Of a stretch of DNA of 64,000 nt, positions 1-9,653 are shown piece by piece. Every line of letters begins with the position of its first letter. Position 1 is the first letter of the stretch. The translations under genes were made by a program, and so were the position numbers. The DNA comes from Epicoccum nigrum (lineage: Eukaryota > Ascomycota > Dothideomycetes > Pleosporales > Didymellaceae): contig KZ107839.1 in NCBI GenBank assembly GCA_002116315.1, positions 666,932 through 730,931 of the forward strand, written 5' to 3'. Below the pieces are notes generated by a model, which worked only from the letters and a program-made list of their open reading frames with translations, ran no database searches and was not told where the DNA came from.

Positions 1-1
1 C

Positions 2-2924
2 GACACTCTCAGTCTTGTATCAATCACATTACCGATTATCAACAACACTTCGAATATCGAGACCCTTGGCTGGCTGACGACTGTCTTGGACGCTTCACTG
101 TTGACCAACATTATCAACCAGCTGGAAGGCCTTGGTGACACCGGTCTGACGATGCTCTTTGGCCCTGAGAATGCCACGAACCGCTTCCCGACTGGATATC
201 TCTACGACCACACAGATCCTGATCCGCCGGAGAATGCCCAGGTACGCTTCTTAGTACCCCCGACAGTTCGATCCGAGATCACTCGACACGATCAAGACAC
301 GGTCGCTCTCAACCCTCCCTCGTTCGATTGGACCAAATTCCCTGCCATCAAGCAGGCCTACACCAAAAGTACTGGAGCTACTAACAATGCCGGAAGCGTC
401 ATTTCTACTCACAATGAAGAAGGAGAAAATGTTGCTATTGGTTATGGTGTAGTTGACAGTCCTTTGGTTGACTGGGTCGTCATCGTTGAACAGACGCACG
501 GCGAAGTATGGGGGCCCATCTACCATCTACGTAACGTCATTCTTGCATGCGTGTTCGGTACAATGGGCGCCATGCTTCTTTTCACCTTCCCTGTTGCACA
601 TTACTCGAGTCGCCCTATCAGACGCTTACGAGATGCTACGAAAAAGACCGTCGCACCTCATTTGTTCGAGGATGATATAAGTCTGAGCTCTAACAACGAT
701 GGTGCGAACGACGAACACGATGAGGCCCTTGCTCGCAAAGAGGGTTTCTTTGGTCAAATCATCCACTATAGGAGGAATCATAAAGCGAGTAAAGCCGAGA
801 AGAGGGAAGCAGAGCGAAGACGCCAATTTCGCATCCCCGGCAAGGTCAAGGACAGGAAGCATCTAATCCATGATGAATTGACCGACCTTACCACGACCTT
901 CAATGAGATGACGGACGAGCTCATGATGCAGTACGAACGGCTCGAAGAGCGGGTACAACAAAGGACAGCTGAGTTGAACGAAAGCAAGAAGGCTGCCGAA
1001 GCTGCAAACGAAAGCAAGACCTTGTTCATCGCCAATATCTCTCACGAACTCAAGACTCCACTCAACGGTATCTTGGGTATGTGTGCAGTCTGCATGTCTG
1101 AAGACGACCCAATAAAGCTGAAGAGATCGCTCGGTATCATTTACAAGAGTGGCGATCTCCTCCTGAATCTTTTGACTGATTTGCTAACATTCAGTAAGAA
1201 CCAGGTTGGGCAGCATCTGAGCTTGGATGAGAAAGAGTTCAGACTGCGTGATATCAGTTCGCAAGTTCTAGCTATCTTCGACAAGCAAGCAAAAGAGGGG
1301 GGCATCAATCTCAACGTTCGATTCGAAGGACCGTACGACGCCAACCTTAACGATGACGGACGGCCAAATCAAGCTGGCGATCTCGGACCTTTCGGGCTTG
1401 GGCGACTCAAGGACATGATTTTGTACGGCGACCAGCATCGAATTCTGCAAGTTGTGATCAACCTCGTGTCGAACAGTCTGAAGTTCACACCTCCCGGCGG
1501 GGACGTAACATTGACTATACGATGTCCTGGGGAGGCACACATGAGCAACAGTCGGAAAGCTTCTCTGGCCTCCCGGCAAAGCTCAGCAAGGAATTCGAAG
1601 ACTCGCTTCAGGGCGACGAGCTCAGAAGTGGGATCTATGTCTACCACAGCTCCCAATGGTTTTGGAACAGCAAATCACATCAACCCACTCGAAAAGCCAA
1701 ATGCCTATTCACATGTTATGGTTTCAGATCGAGCAGCAACACCCCCACCTGGTCGATGGCTAGCTTTTGAATTTCAAGTCGAAGATACCGGTCCCGGTAT
1801 TCCTGAGGAAATACACGCCAAGATCTTCGAGCCGTTTGTACAAGGTGACCTGGGTCTCAGCAAGAAATACGGTGGAACTGGTCTCGGACTGAGCATCTGC
1901 TCTCAACTGGCCAGCTTGATGAAGGGTGTGATTGGCTTGAAGAGTGAGGTCGGACACGGCAGCGTGTTCACGATGTCGATACCGCTCAAGCATCTTTCCA
2001 GTCGCGCAGACAGTACAGCGAGCTCTCAGGTTGACCCTACTTCACGGCGAAACTCCTCTGCCGACGAGCCGCGCGCTGCGTCACGAGAAGATACTCGATC
2101 TGTGCGCTCAGCGGCCTCGATCAAGAGTGCGCCTAGCCCGGTTGCTGTGGTGAACGCCAACGCTGCCGCCGCTGGGAACGCTGGTCCTGTATCATTTGAA
2201 CAGGATGCGAACCCTCGCTTGGTCGGCCTCAGCCAGCCTTTCTTCGCCTCAAATGCCCCATTGGAATCGCCCAACTCACAAGCAGCAGCAATGCAGCGCG
2301 TGGAAGCCGAAGCTACCAAGGGCGGCAAGAAGATCAAGGTCCTTGTTGCGGAAGACAACACAACAAATCAAATCGTGGTTATGCGTATGCTCAAGCTGGA
2401 GGACGTGTATGATGTAACCGTAGCGAAGGATGGACAAGAAGCGCTTGACAGGGTCAAGGAGAGCATGCAGGCAGGAGATCCATACAACCTCATCTTCATG
2501 GACGTCCAAATGCCTAACATGGATGGCTTGGACTCCACGCGCTTGATTCGACAATCCGGGTTCAGCGCTCCTATTGTCGCTTTGACCGCTTACGCTGAAG
2601 AGGTATGTCTTTGCATCACACGAACCCAAGAAGCTCATTCTAACAACGTTTTAGTCCAACGTAAAGCAATGTATGGAATCTGGCATGGACTTCTTTCTGT
2701 CAAAGCCCATCCGAAGGCCTGCGCTCAAACATGTCCTTAAGACCTATTGTCCTCCCATCGAAGAAGAAGACGAGGGCGATAGAACACCACCCAAGAACTC
2801 CCCGAACCCGGCAGCCGCTCCACCGGCCAAGGTTTCAGGCACTCAAACAAAAGCACCTTTTTCCCTAAAAGCTGGTCGGAACGACCATATTGATTCACCG
2901 GCAATATCGCCGGGAACTAATTGA
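2..2924 (+). CDS. sln1: Sln1-type hybrid histidine kinase (5' truncated by window)
   Basis: Osmosensing-type plasma-membrane hybrid histidine kinase that should feed a phosphorelay (Ypd1, Ssk1, HOG MAPK). The frame is open from base 2 with no start codon, so the N terminus lies upstream. Exons 2-2602 and 2655-2924, with a 52-nt GTATGT...TTTTAG intron between complete codons, encode 956 residues here. In window-relative numbering: an extracellular segment, one membrane span near 179-199 (ILACVFGTMGAMLLF), a HAMP/coiled linker ending in ERLEERVQQRTAEL, the H-box ISHELKTPLNGI with His348, the N-box INLVSNSLKFT near 484, G1 EDTGPGIP near 595, G2 GGTGLGLSI near 624, and a receiver domain with phospho-acceptor Asp834 in FMDVQMPNMDG and the conserved Lys of LSKPI (883) in exon 2. 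A Ser-rich disordered linker separates kinase and receiver. The extracellular part plus a single visible membrane span and the conserved linker fit group VI (Sln1/TcsB) rather than Nik1, which has HAMP repeats. Without the intron the receiver would lose its last helix. Confidence 0.9.
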
Positions 2925-3297
2925 GCTCGCACCGTTTCCTTTCCTACAGTCGGTTGGCTCGATACCCTATGATCTTGTAATGCATGGCGCACGAATTTCG
3001 TTACCGATACTCTTTTTTAATTTTGGTACACTATACATAAGCATGGCGCGGGGTCGGATTTGAGAGGATTTGAGATTTGAGTCCTTCAGAAGGCGTTATA
3101 TGTTCGGCGTTTGGACAAGAATACGCAATGAGGCGTGGGCCCAGATTTGTCTTTTGTATACTGGTAGAGTAAGCTCTCTAACGCGAAAATCTATAAGGTT
3201 TAATGTGATAACAATGGTGCGTCATTGATTGTATGGTTGTGCAAGGCAGTACAGATGGTGATGTAGCCCTCAAGTGCTTGTACGGACAGTTAAATGA
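2925..3297. other. intergenic, Sln1 3' region and glycosylase 5' region
   Basis: About 370 bases, AT-richer than the flanking exons, holding the presumed 3'UTR of the kinase and the short promoter of the next gene. No further gene was recognised. Confidence 0.5.
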
Positions 3298-4434
3298 ATG
3301 TCCAGATTGAGGTCGTCGACTCATGTATCATGTGAGGACGCGATGTCTGATGACGTTCCAAGGTTAGCGCGTAGTACAAGGCGCCCAGTGCATCTGAATC
3401 GTAAGCCGCCTCCAAAGGGCGCGTCGGCACCATTCCTTGCATCACAGACCGCCTGGAATTATTTCGCGATGCCCCGAACGCGTTCAATGCAGGCCGATGT
3501 TGTGGTCAAAACGTTACTATCGAGTAAGAACGAGCTATCCGATCCCCCAGATACGCTCTCTTCACCGCCACCTGCCACATTTGGCGGGAATCTAGCAAAG
3601 TACCACTACGGCGATACCTCCATCAACGAAGACGAGAAGTCATCACGTGTATCTCCACAACGTCCAGCAAAGCGATCACGCGCTTCTACTACGAAACCCA
3701 CCACAACGGTCTCACCAACATCGCCACGCCCAGCCAAAAAGCAGCGCAAGTCGAGCAAGTATGCAGCTCCCTCTAAATACGCTCATCTCTCCCCTCTTAT
3801 CGATATACTCGAGCCGGATCTGATATGCGTTTTCGTCGGCACCAATCCCGGTGTCACCACCGCCGCTCACGGTCACGCCTATGCCCACCCCTCAAACCAT
3901 TTCTGGCGGCTCCTGCACTCCTCCGGTCTTACTGATCGGCGCCTCGCCCCCAGCGAGGACAGAAGCCTTCCGGCAAAATACTGCATGGGCAACACCAACA
4001 TCGTGTCTCGCCCATCCAAAGACGCTGCTGAATTGAGCAAGGATGAATTGACAGAGGGCACGCGCGACCTGGAGCGCAAGTTTGCGCTCTACAGGCCAGA
4101 AGCTGTGTGTATTGTGGGCAAAGGGATCTGGGAGGCGATTTGGCGGTTCAAGCACGGTGCCAATATGAAGAAGGGCGAGTTTAAGTACGGGTGGCAGGAT
4201 GAAAGACACAACATGGGAAAAACGGATGGAGATGAGTGGAAGGGGAGCAGGGTTTTTGTGACAACGAGCACGAGTGGGTTGGCTGCGAGTCTGAAGCCGG
4301 CAGAGAAGGAGGCGATCTGGAGGCCTTTCGGGGAGTGGGTACAGCAGCGGAGGGTGGAGAGGGACTTTGTGCCCAAGGAAGAGGTCAAAGAAGAAGTGGC
4401 TGATGAGGAAGCGGTCAACAAAGTGGTCAAGTAA
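3298..4434 (+). CDS. G/T(U) mismatch-specific DNA glycosylase, TDG/Mug family
   Basis: Predicted nuclear base-excision enzyme removing thymine or uracil opposite guanine. Single exon, 378 residues; the ATG at 3298 is used, but in-frame ATGs at 3343 and 3472 are also possible starts because the N-terminal 155 residues are basic, Ser/Pro/Lys-rich and unconserved-looking (PAKKQRKSSK resembles a nuclear localisation signal). The catalytic domain covers roughly 160-350: GTNPG near 181 (motif I, usually GINPG), the NHFWRLL helix that follows it, a TNIVSRPSKDAAELS stretch matching the Mug/TDG minor-groove strand, VCIVGKGIWE, and STSGLAASL, which corresponds to the helix-intercalating loop. Asn in GTNPG matches the catalytic/water-positioning Asn of TDG. 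The C-terminal 40 residues are Lys/Glu-rich. Start choice is the main uncertainty. Confidence 0.85.
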   Translation: MSRLRSSTHVSCEDAMSDDVPRLARSTRRPVHLNRKPPPKGASAPFLASQTAWNYFAMPRTRSMQADVVVKTLLSSKNELSDPPDTLSSPPPATFGGNLAKYHYGDTSINEDEKSSRVSPQRPAKRSRASTTKPTTTVSPTSPRPAKKQRKSSKYAAPSKYAHLSPLIDILEPDLICVFVGTNPGVTTAAHGHAYAHPSNHFWRLLHSSGLTDRRLAPSEDRSLPAKYCMGNTNIVSRPSKDAAELSKDELTEGTRDLERKFALYRPEAVCIVGKGIWEAIWRFKHGANMKKGEFKYGWQDERHNMGKTDGDEWKGSRVFVTTSTSGLAASLKPAEKEAIWRPFGEWVQQRRVERDFVPKEEVKEEVADEEAVNKVVK

Positions 4435-5658
4435 GAATAGCCAGGTTGATGCCTCCTGAAGCACTGACATGTGAGAGCTTATGAGTATTTTGGTACCTGC
4501 CACGCGGCTTCAACGGTCTCCAAAGGTGCAGGTAAGGACCCTGGATGGATCTTCAAGCTGTCACGCCTCGGTCCGCAGCGTTCTCATTCGCGGCCCCTGG
4601 ATTTAGGCCAGCTGCCAGTTGAATGGCGCGCCGGCTACAGCCATCCTCGGAACCGCACAGCAATCTTGCAGCAGATGGAGAAATTACTCTCTTTGAGAGT
4701 TTCCGTCGTGTGCGCCACAACGATCAGCGAGCGAGCGATGCAGCCAAGCCACCGTTTATTACAATACCACGATACGGCTTGTCACGCAGAACACGTCGCC
4801 CGCAAAGCCACCGCGAGGATGAATGTGGCTCCCGCAATCGCTAGGACTTGCCGTGCGGAGCCCGCGGTCTCCAGTAGGGCGCAAGCCACCCCTGTCTAGT
4901 TTCCGGATGTTCGGCACTCGTGCATGCTGGAGCAACCTCACTTCACATCGCAATCTCTATCATATGTGACCGTCGTTCACAACGCGACTGCTGTGTATGT
5001 CAGTTCCTCTATGGAGTCAGACTAGAAGAGATGATCTTGCGAGCTCAGATAAGAGAAGGTTTCATCACCGATCCGCCAAACGTTTCGCACCCACCAAGAC
5101 GGTAACTGATAGACCGTGGAGAACGATCAGTCATGCGCCCTACCTCGTTCGCAGCGCCAAGCAAACCTTTCCACGCGTACCGCAGCGCCCAGCCGCCAGG
5201 ATGAGCAGTGGCTTTCGCGGTGTCCACTCGCTGCCACACCTGTGGCTGTCTTGACGCCAAGGCGCGCCCGGAGCTCCTCTGGCGGTATCGCACTCCCCAC
5301 TGGGAACAGTCCATGGGAACGAGCAGCCGTATCGCAGCGTTTAGGTTTGACACACTGGCGTGTGCGCGGTCTGTGAGCTGCCATTGAGCTGAGCGGATTT
5401 GTTTGCCATGGGGTGCTGCCGGCGTTCCGGCCCCTTGTCACATCCGTCAATTCATAAATCTAGTGGAAGGCCCCCGTCCGTAGTGCACAGCCTCCCCGAC
5501 ACGACCCTTCTTCTCACCTGCCACACTTTTCTGCCACAGCTTCGCTCTTTTACTCTTAAAACAATCCTGCGCCGCGCTTCGACGCCTCATCTCCAAGCAA
5601 AGGCCCTAGCCACACCGAACACTTTAATCCAACCACACCACCGATTCTAGTCGACAAC
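4435..5658. other. intergenic region with possible minus-strand exon
   Basis: Holds the CYSTM promoter and a pyrimidine-rich leader (about 5500-5640). On the minus strand a short open stretch (about 4904 down to 4790) reads as a hydrophobic segment (LAIAGATFILAVAL) ending in TGA, and an AATAAA lies just beyond it at about 4754-4759. An acceptor-like CTAG precedes the stretch. This could be the last exon of a small membrane protein, but no upstream exon could be assigned, so it is not called as a gene. Confidence 0.3.
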
Positions 5659-5974
5659 ATGTCCTACCAGCAGCCAAACCAGGGCTACTACGCCCAGCCG
5701 CCGCCCCAGGGCCAGTACATGCAAGGCCCGCCGCCGCCTCAGCAGGTAACATCTCCCCTCCCATTCCCAATAAAAATCAGAAAAGCGAATTCGAACACCA
5801 GATCAGCTAACCTCTCCACCACAGATGTACTACCAGCAAGGCCCACCGCCGCCTCCCCAGGAAGAGAAGAAGGACAGAGGCTGCCTGGCGGCCTGTCTGG
5901 CGACGCTGTGCTGCTGCTGGCTGTGTGGCGAGACGTGCGAGTGCTGTCTGGATTGTCTGGACTGCTGCTTCTAA
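5659..5974 (+). CDS. small Pro/Gln/Tyr-rich CYSTM-type protein
   Basis: Small tail-anchored-like stress protein of the cysteine-rich transmembrane (CYSTM) kind. Exons 5659-5745 and 5825-5974 with a 79-nt GTAACA...CACAG intron joined in phase 0, giving 78 residues. Exon 1 encodes a low-complexity head (GYYAQPPPQGQYMQGPPPP). Exon 2 starts with a second PPPPP block, then a charged hinge (EEKKDRG) and a C-terminal Cys-packed hydrophobic segment (LAACLATLCCCWLCGE, then CECCLDCLDCCF) ending at the stop. This order (PxYxQ-rich head, CC-rich membrane-embedded tail) is the CYSTM signature known from yeast and plants, where members associate with the plasma membrane and stress tolerance. Translation without splicing gives an unrelated frame. 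The leader upstream is pyrimidine-rich, as in well-expressed fungal genes. Confidence 0.85.
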
Positions 5975-6076
5975 GCGCGCGAGAAAGAACCTTGGTTGCT
6001 GGGGAGCAAATCCACGATGGTGGAAGGGGATGATGCACACGCACAAACAAACACAAGACAAGCTGAGACGCTCGCT

Positions 6077-6098
6077 ACACACACACACACACACACAC
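6077..6098. repeat. (AC)11 microsatellite
   Basis: Eleven consecutive AC units about 100 bases past the CYSTM stop, probably in its 3'UTR. Confidence 0.95.
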
Positions 6099-6460
6099 AA
6101 CCTTTCCTACCTGTTCATACGCGAGATATCCACAATGGTTACGGGGTTTGCAATGAGGAATGGAGGGGATGGAGGGATGGAGGATGGGGAGTTTTTGGGA
6201 AGGCTTGTGGGGCGCACAATTAGTCGTCTTTTTGGACCTTAGCCGTGGAGGATGTTCATGCCGTTCCAAAATCCAATCCATTCAGTCACTTATTCACCTC
6301 TTCCCTTGCCCATTTCCGGGCAAACCCAACAGTGGCGCGCTCACATTTCACAGCAGAGAGCAGGGAGTCACATTCATATCAAGCAAGAGGAAAGAAAGGA
6401 AACAGAGAAGAAAACTCGGCCGTTTCAATTCGTTGCGCTAACCAACAGAACAAGGCCCCC

Positions 6461-7689
6461 TTAGTCCTCGTACGCCTCCTGCAGCTCCTCCTGATACTCC
6501 TCCTGCGCCTCGATGAGCTCCTGCCTCCGCTCCTCGAGCGACTCGCGATCGCTGCTGGAGATGGAGCTCCCGTCCTCGTCGTGCGTCGGCACGGGCGGCG
6601 GCTCCTGGAACGCGTGGTCGCCGTACGGATCGCTGGCGTAGGGGTCCGCCTGCGGGGGCGGCGCGGCGTACGCCGCTGCGGGTGCAGCAGCAGCAGCAGC
6701 AGGCGCGGCCGCGGCGGCCGCGGCCTTGTGCTCGTCGTCCGAGTCCTCGGCTGTTCGAGTGCGTTAGTGAATGCGGTGGGGATGGGGGTATGTGGTTTCT
6801 GCGTGGCTAGACGTACTCAGCTCGTGGCCTATCCAGGCGCCGGCGGCGATACCGCCGATACCCGCTGCGGCCAGCATAGCGGTGGAGTGGCCCTTGTCCT
6901 TCTTCTCCTTCTCGAGCTTGGCCGGGTCCGCGGGGGCGCCGGGCGCGGTGTTGTAGTCGTGGCCGCTGTGGCCGTGGGTGTTGCCGAAGAGGCCGCGCTC
7001 GTCGTGGGCGGCGGCGGCGTTGAAGTTGGGGTTGGGGCCCGGGGGAGCGTAGGGGCCGGGGGGCAGGTTGGAGGGGGGATCCCACTGGGTGCGGCCGGTG
7101 GCTTGCTCAATGTAGCTGCGGTGTGTGAGCCTGTGGACGCTGGATGTTCTAGGGGGGAGGGACTTACAACCAGCGCTGGCTGTTCTGGTCCCACTGCTGG
7201 GTCCAGCCTGGTGGCATTGGTGGGGGAGCACCGTACGGCGCGGGAGGGCCCTGGGGTGTTGGGGGTCCAGAGTTGTACTGTTGAGGGGGGTAGCCTTGGC
7301 CGTAGCCCTGTTGCGGCGGCTGCCCGTAGCCCTGGGGAGGACCACCTTGCTGCTGAGGAGGCTGGCCATACTGCTGCTGAGGAGGTTGGCCGTACTGCTG
7401 CTGGGGAGGCTGTCCGTACTGCTGCTGGGGAGGCTGTCCGTACTGCTGCTGAGGAGGGCCGCCCTGGTTGTAGTAGCCATCCGACATACCACGCTCGCCA
7501 GGGGCAGCACCGCCCGGTGCTCCGTAAGAGTCACTGTGGGAAGGCTGCGAAGGCGGTTGGGAAGACTCTTTATACGATCAGAAGCTGTTTCTGGGATGAC
7601 TTCACGTGCAGAAGCTTACCAGTGGGCTTGTCCTTGGGCTTGTCGTCGTCGTCGAGCAACTCCTTCATCTTCTTCTTGAGGAAGTCCAT
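6461..7689 (-). CDS. WW-domain, glycine-zipper protein with Gln/Pro repeats
   Basis: Four exons: 7689-7620, 7567-7168, 7115-6817 and 6750-6461, with introns of 52, 52 and 66 nt carrying GTAAGC, GTAAGT and GTACGT donors; the product is 352 residues. Short acidic/Lys N terminus (MDFLKKKMKELLDDDD), then a tract of tandem YGQPPQQQ units (about residues 55-115), then a WW domain completed only after splicing exon 2 to exon 3 (PPGWTQQWDQ, RWFYIEQATGRTQWDPP: first Trp, aromatic pair and the second Trp followed by Pro). A glycine-zipper-like hydrophobic segment follows (AMLAAAGIGGIAAGAWIG), a polyalanine run, and a Glu-rich helical tail (EEYQEELQEAYED). WW domains bind PPxY/PPLP ligands; the Gly-zipper suggests membrane or self-association. 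The cellular role is unknown to me. The complement contains a spurious 492-codon frame. A TATTTAAA-like box lies about 110 bases upstream. Confidence 0.85.
6684..6702. repeat. GCA trinucleotide run encoding polyalanine
   Basis: Six uninterrupted GCA units on the plus strand within exon 4 of the WW gene; read on the minus strand as alanine codons. Confidence 0.9.
7340..7460. repeat. 24-nt tandem repeat encoding YGQPPQQQ
   Basis: Near-identical 24-base units inside exon 2 of the WW gene, each coding for eight residues of the Tyr-Gly-Gln-Pro-Pro-Gln type. At least four near-perfect copies are followed by degenerate ones (GGPPQGYGQPPQQGYGQG). Copy number is likely to be length-polymorphic. Confidence 0.85.
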
Positions 7690-7796
7690 GTTTGCAATAT
7701 GCTACAAAGCGTTTGTTGACTGAGTATTCCGTGTGGAAGGCAATGAGATATGAAGAAGAGGGGAAGAGAATGAGATTGCAAAAGCCCACGCGGGGT

Positions 7797-7808
7797 GACT
7801 ATTTAAAC
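7797..7808 (-). promoter_or_regulatory. TATA-like box of the WW gene
   Basis: A GTTTAAATAGTC sequence on the minus strand, 110-120 bases upstream of the start codon at 7689 and followed by a pyrimidine-rich leader. Motif match only. Confidence 0.35.
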
Positions 7809-9653
7809 AACCAGCGCCCGCTGTCGGGCACAGTGCGCCCGCAGCGGGCCCGAAGAACCCCTCGGTGGCATGCAGGGAAATGAGAGCCACTCATGAACTT
7901 GCCCGAGTTGTACAAACGGCTTGTCGATGCACTGGGGCACCGAGGCAGCTGAGTCCACACCATCTGTATGGCGAGTGTGTGGATAAATGTGGAGATCTAC
8001 GAGGGTCTGATGCTTCTGGCGGCTAGTACGAGGGTCTTGGAGTATGAGCGGAGCTTAGCAGGACTTGGCGTGTATGACAGGTGGTTTGGTCTACTATGCG
8101 GGTTCAGTGTGTATGATTCCCCAGTATGTAACGTTTTGGCTGAGCTCCGCGTGCGGATTGTCCCGTCAGCAACGGATAGCAGTTAGGGGCCTGGTAATAT
8201 GTGGACCGGAGTGGATCGATGGGGACCTGATTGGGAAAGATCCGGAAGGCTGCGTTCTTGCGTAAGGATGGTAACAGCAAGCCGTCTGTTCTATATTCCC
8301 CAAGACAGTAACGGGTGGCTTAGGCAGAGCCACAGATAAATGGCGCAGCAGGTCCAACCGAGCTTGGCGGTGGTGCGTTTGCAAGGTCTTCAGGATCGCG
8401 AATCGCGCGCGCGAGAATGACAGTAGCGATTGGCATGAGATAGCCTCCACATTGCTTGTCACACCCACGATCAGACCGAATATCGCAGTGCAGGAGATGG
8501 CTGACGGACAAGGTGAGCATCGCTGGGCAAAGCAACTGCACCCAAGACGGCTGATTAATACTAGACCTGGTGATCTGCTAACAGTTACTGAAGATTCAAT
8601 CTGGACAATCCGCGAACGTCCTGAGGTTGCGAGATGGCGACCAAAATCTGTGCTGTCGAGGTTCTACATCGTGAGGTAGAGCATTGAGACCACTGCTGAA
8701 AGACAACTCGAGGGAGATGGGACGGATGAACCTCGGCCAACCTCCATGACAACACACGGGAAGGTCACGTGATCCGAAGTGTATCGCAGTGAACGTCTGG
8801 GACGGCGCGGAGATACTGTGGAAGCCATGAGAGTGGAACAAGGATTTCGAACAGTGAGCTGATTGTTAAAATGGTTCCACTGTCAGACGCGGTTGTTTGC
8901 AGACATTTGACTCTCGTTCTCATCTCTCCGCTAGTGATAGGATGGGGACAGGGAGCCGATCGCCGGGGCGTCTGGAACATGCATCTGGCTCACGATGGTG
9001 TACATGACGTCGCAGCAATTTGCGCGGGTGCCACGAGCACGAGGCTTCACTTACGATCAAATGATCGGACCGTTCTGACAGGTACGCTCGACGATGTCAG
9101 CTCAAGAGCCAGCAAGGTGTTCTGGAAGTCTCAAGATACAAGTGTCCAAGGCTGGCCAGCCCTGTGATGCTTCAAATGATACAAGCGTTCCTGATCCCCT
9201 TGCTGGGATCGACGGTATGGTTCGCGTTCAGATTCAGCCGGTTCGACGGAAGATGACCGGGTCGCAGCACCTGGGCCGAACGACAACGCATGTTCCAAGG
9301 GATAGGCGGCTGGCTTGAGATGGGATTCCTGCGCGGGTGCATGTCTACTTTGACTCTCGCTCTTTACTTTGCGTATCTCATCTCTTGCGATGCTCAGCTC
9401 GGAATCTCCCAGTTCCTAAGTATACGTAGGCTGCCGTCATCGCCATCGCCGATCTCCACATGCAGGCGACTACCTAGTCTAGCGCGCCGTCTGTCAACCC
9501 AGAGTCCCAGACAGACCCGCAGCTGGCAGCTGCCGTGAATCTCAAGCAAGCAACGTCTGCTCGTCGGCCCTGGCCGTCTAAGATGCCCGCGGACCGGGAC
9601 TGAAAGTCGTGAGTGCATGTTGGCTCCTGCTTCGCAACAGACGGGCCTTTTCT
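7809..9653. other. intergenic region between divergent genes
   Basis: About 1.8 kb shared by the minus-strand WW gene and the plus-strand second histidine kinase. Only short unconvincing ORFs are seen. The last 300 bases (9350-9650) are pyrimidine-rich and look like the kinase 5'UTR. Confidence 0.5.

Noticed and set aside
4471..4899. 142-codon plus-strand ORF after the glycosylase gene
   Set aside because: No motif, Arg/Ala-rich composition expected from GC-rich non-coding DNA, and it overlaps a more protein-like minus-strand segment.
6245..7723. 492-codon plus-strand open frame
   Set aside because: It lies antisense to the WW-domain gene, whose splice sites and domain order are clear; its composition is repetitive Leu/Arg/Val from reading proline and glutamine codons backwards.
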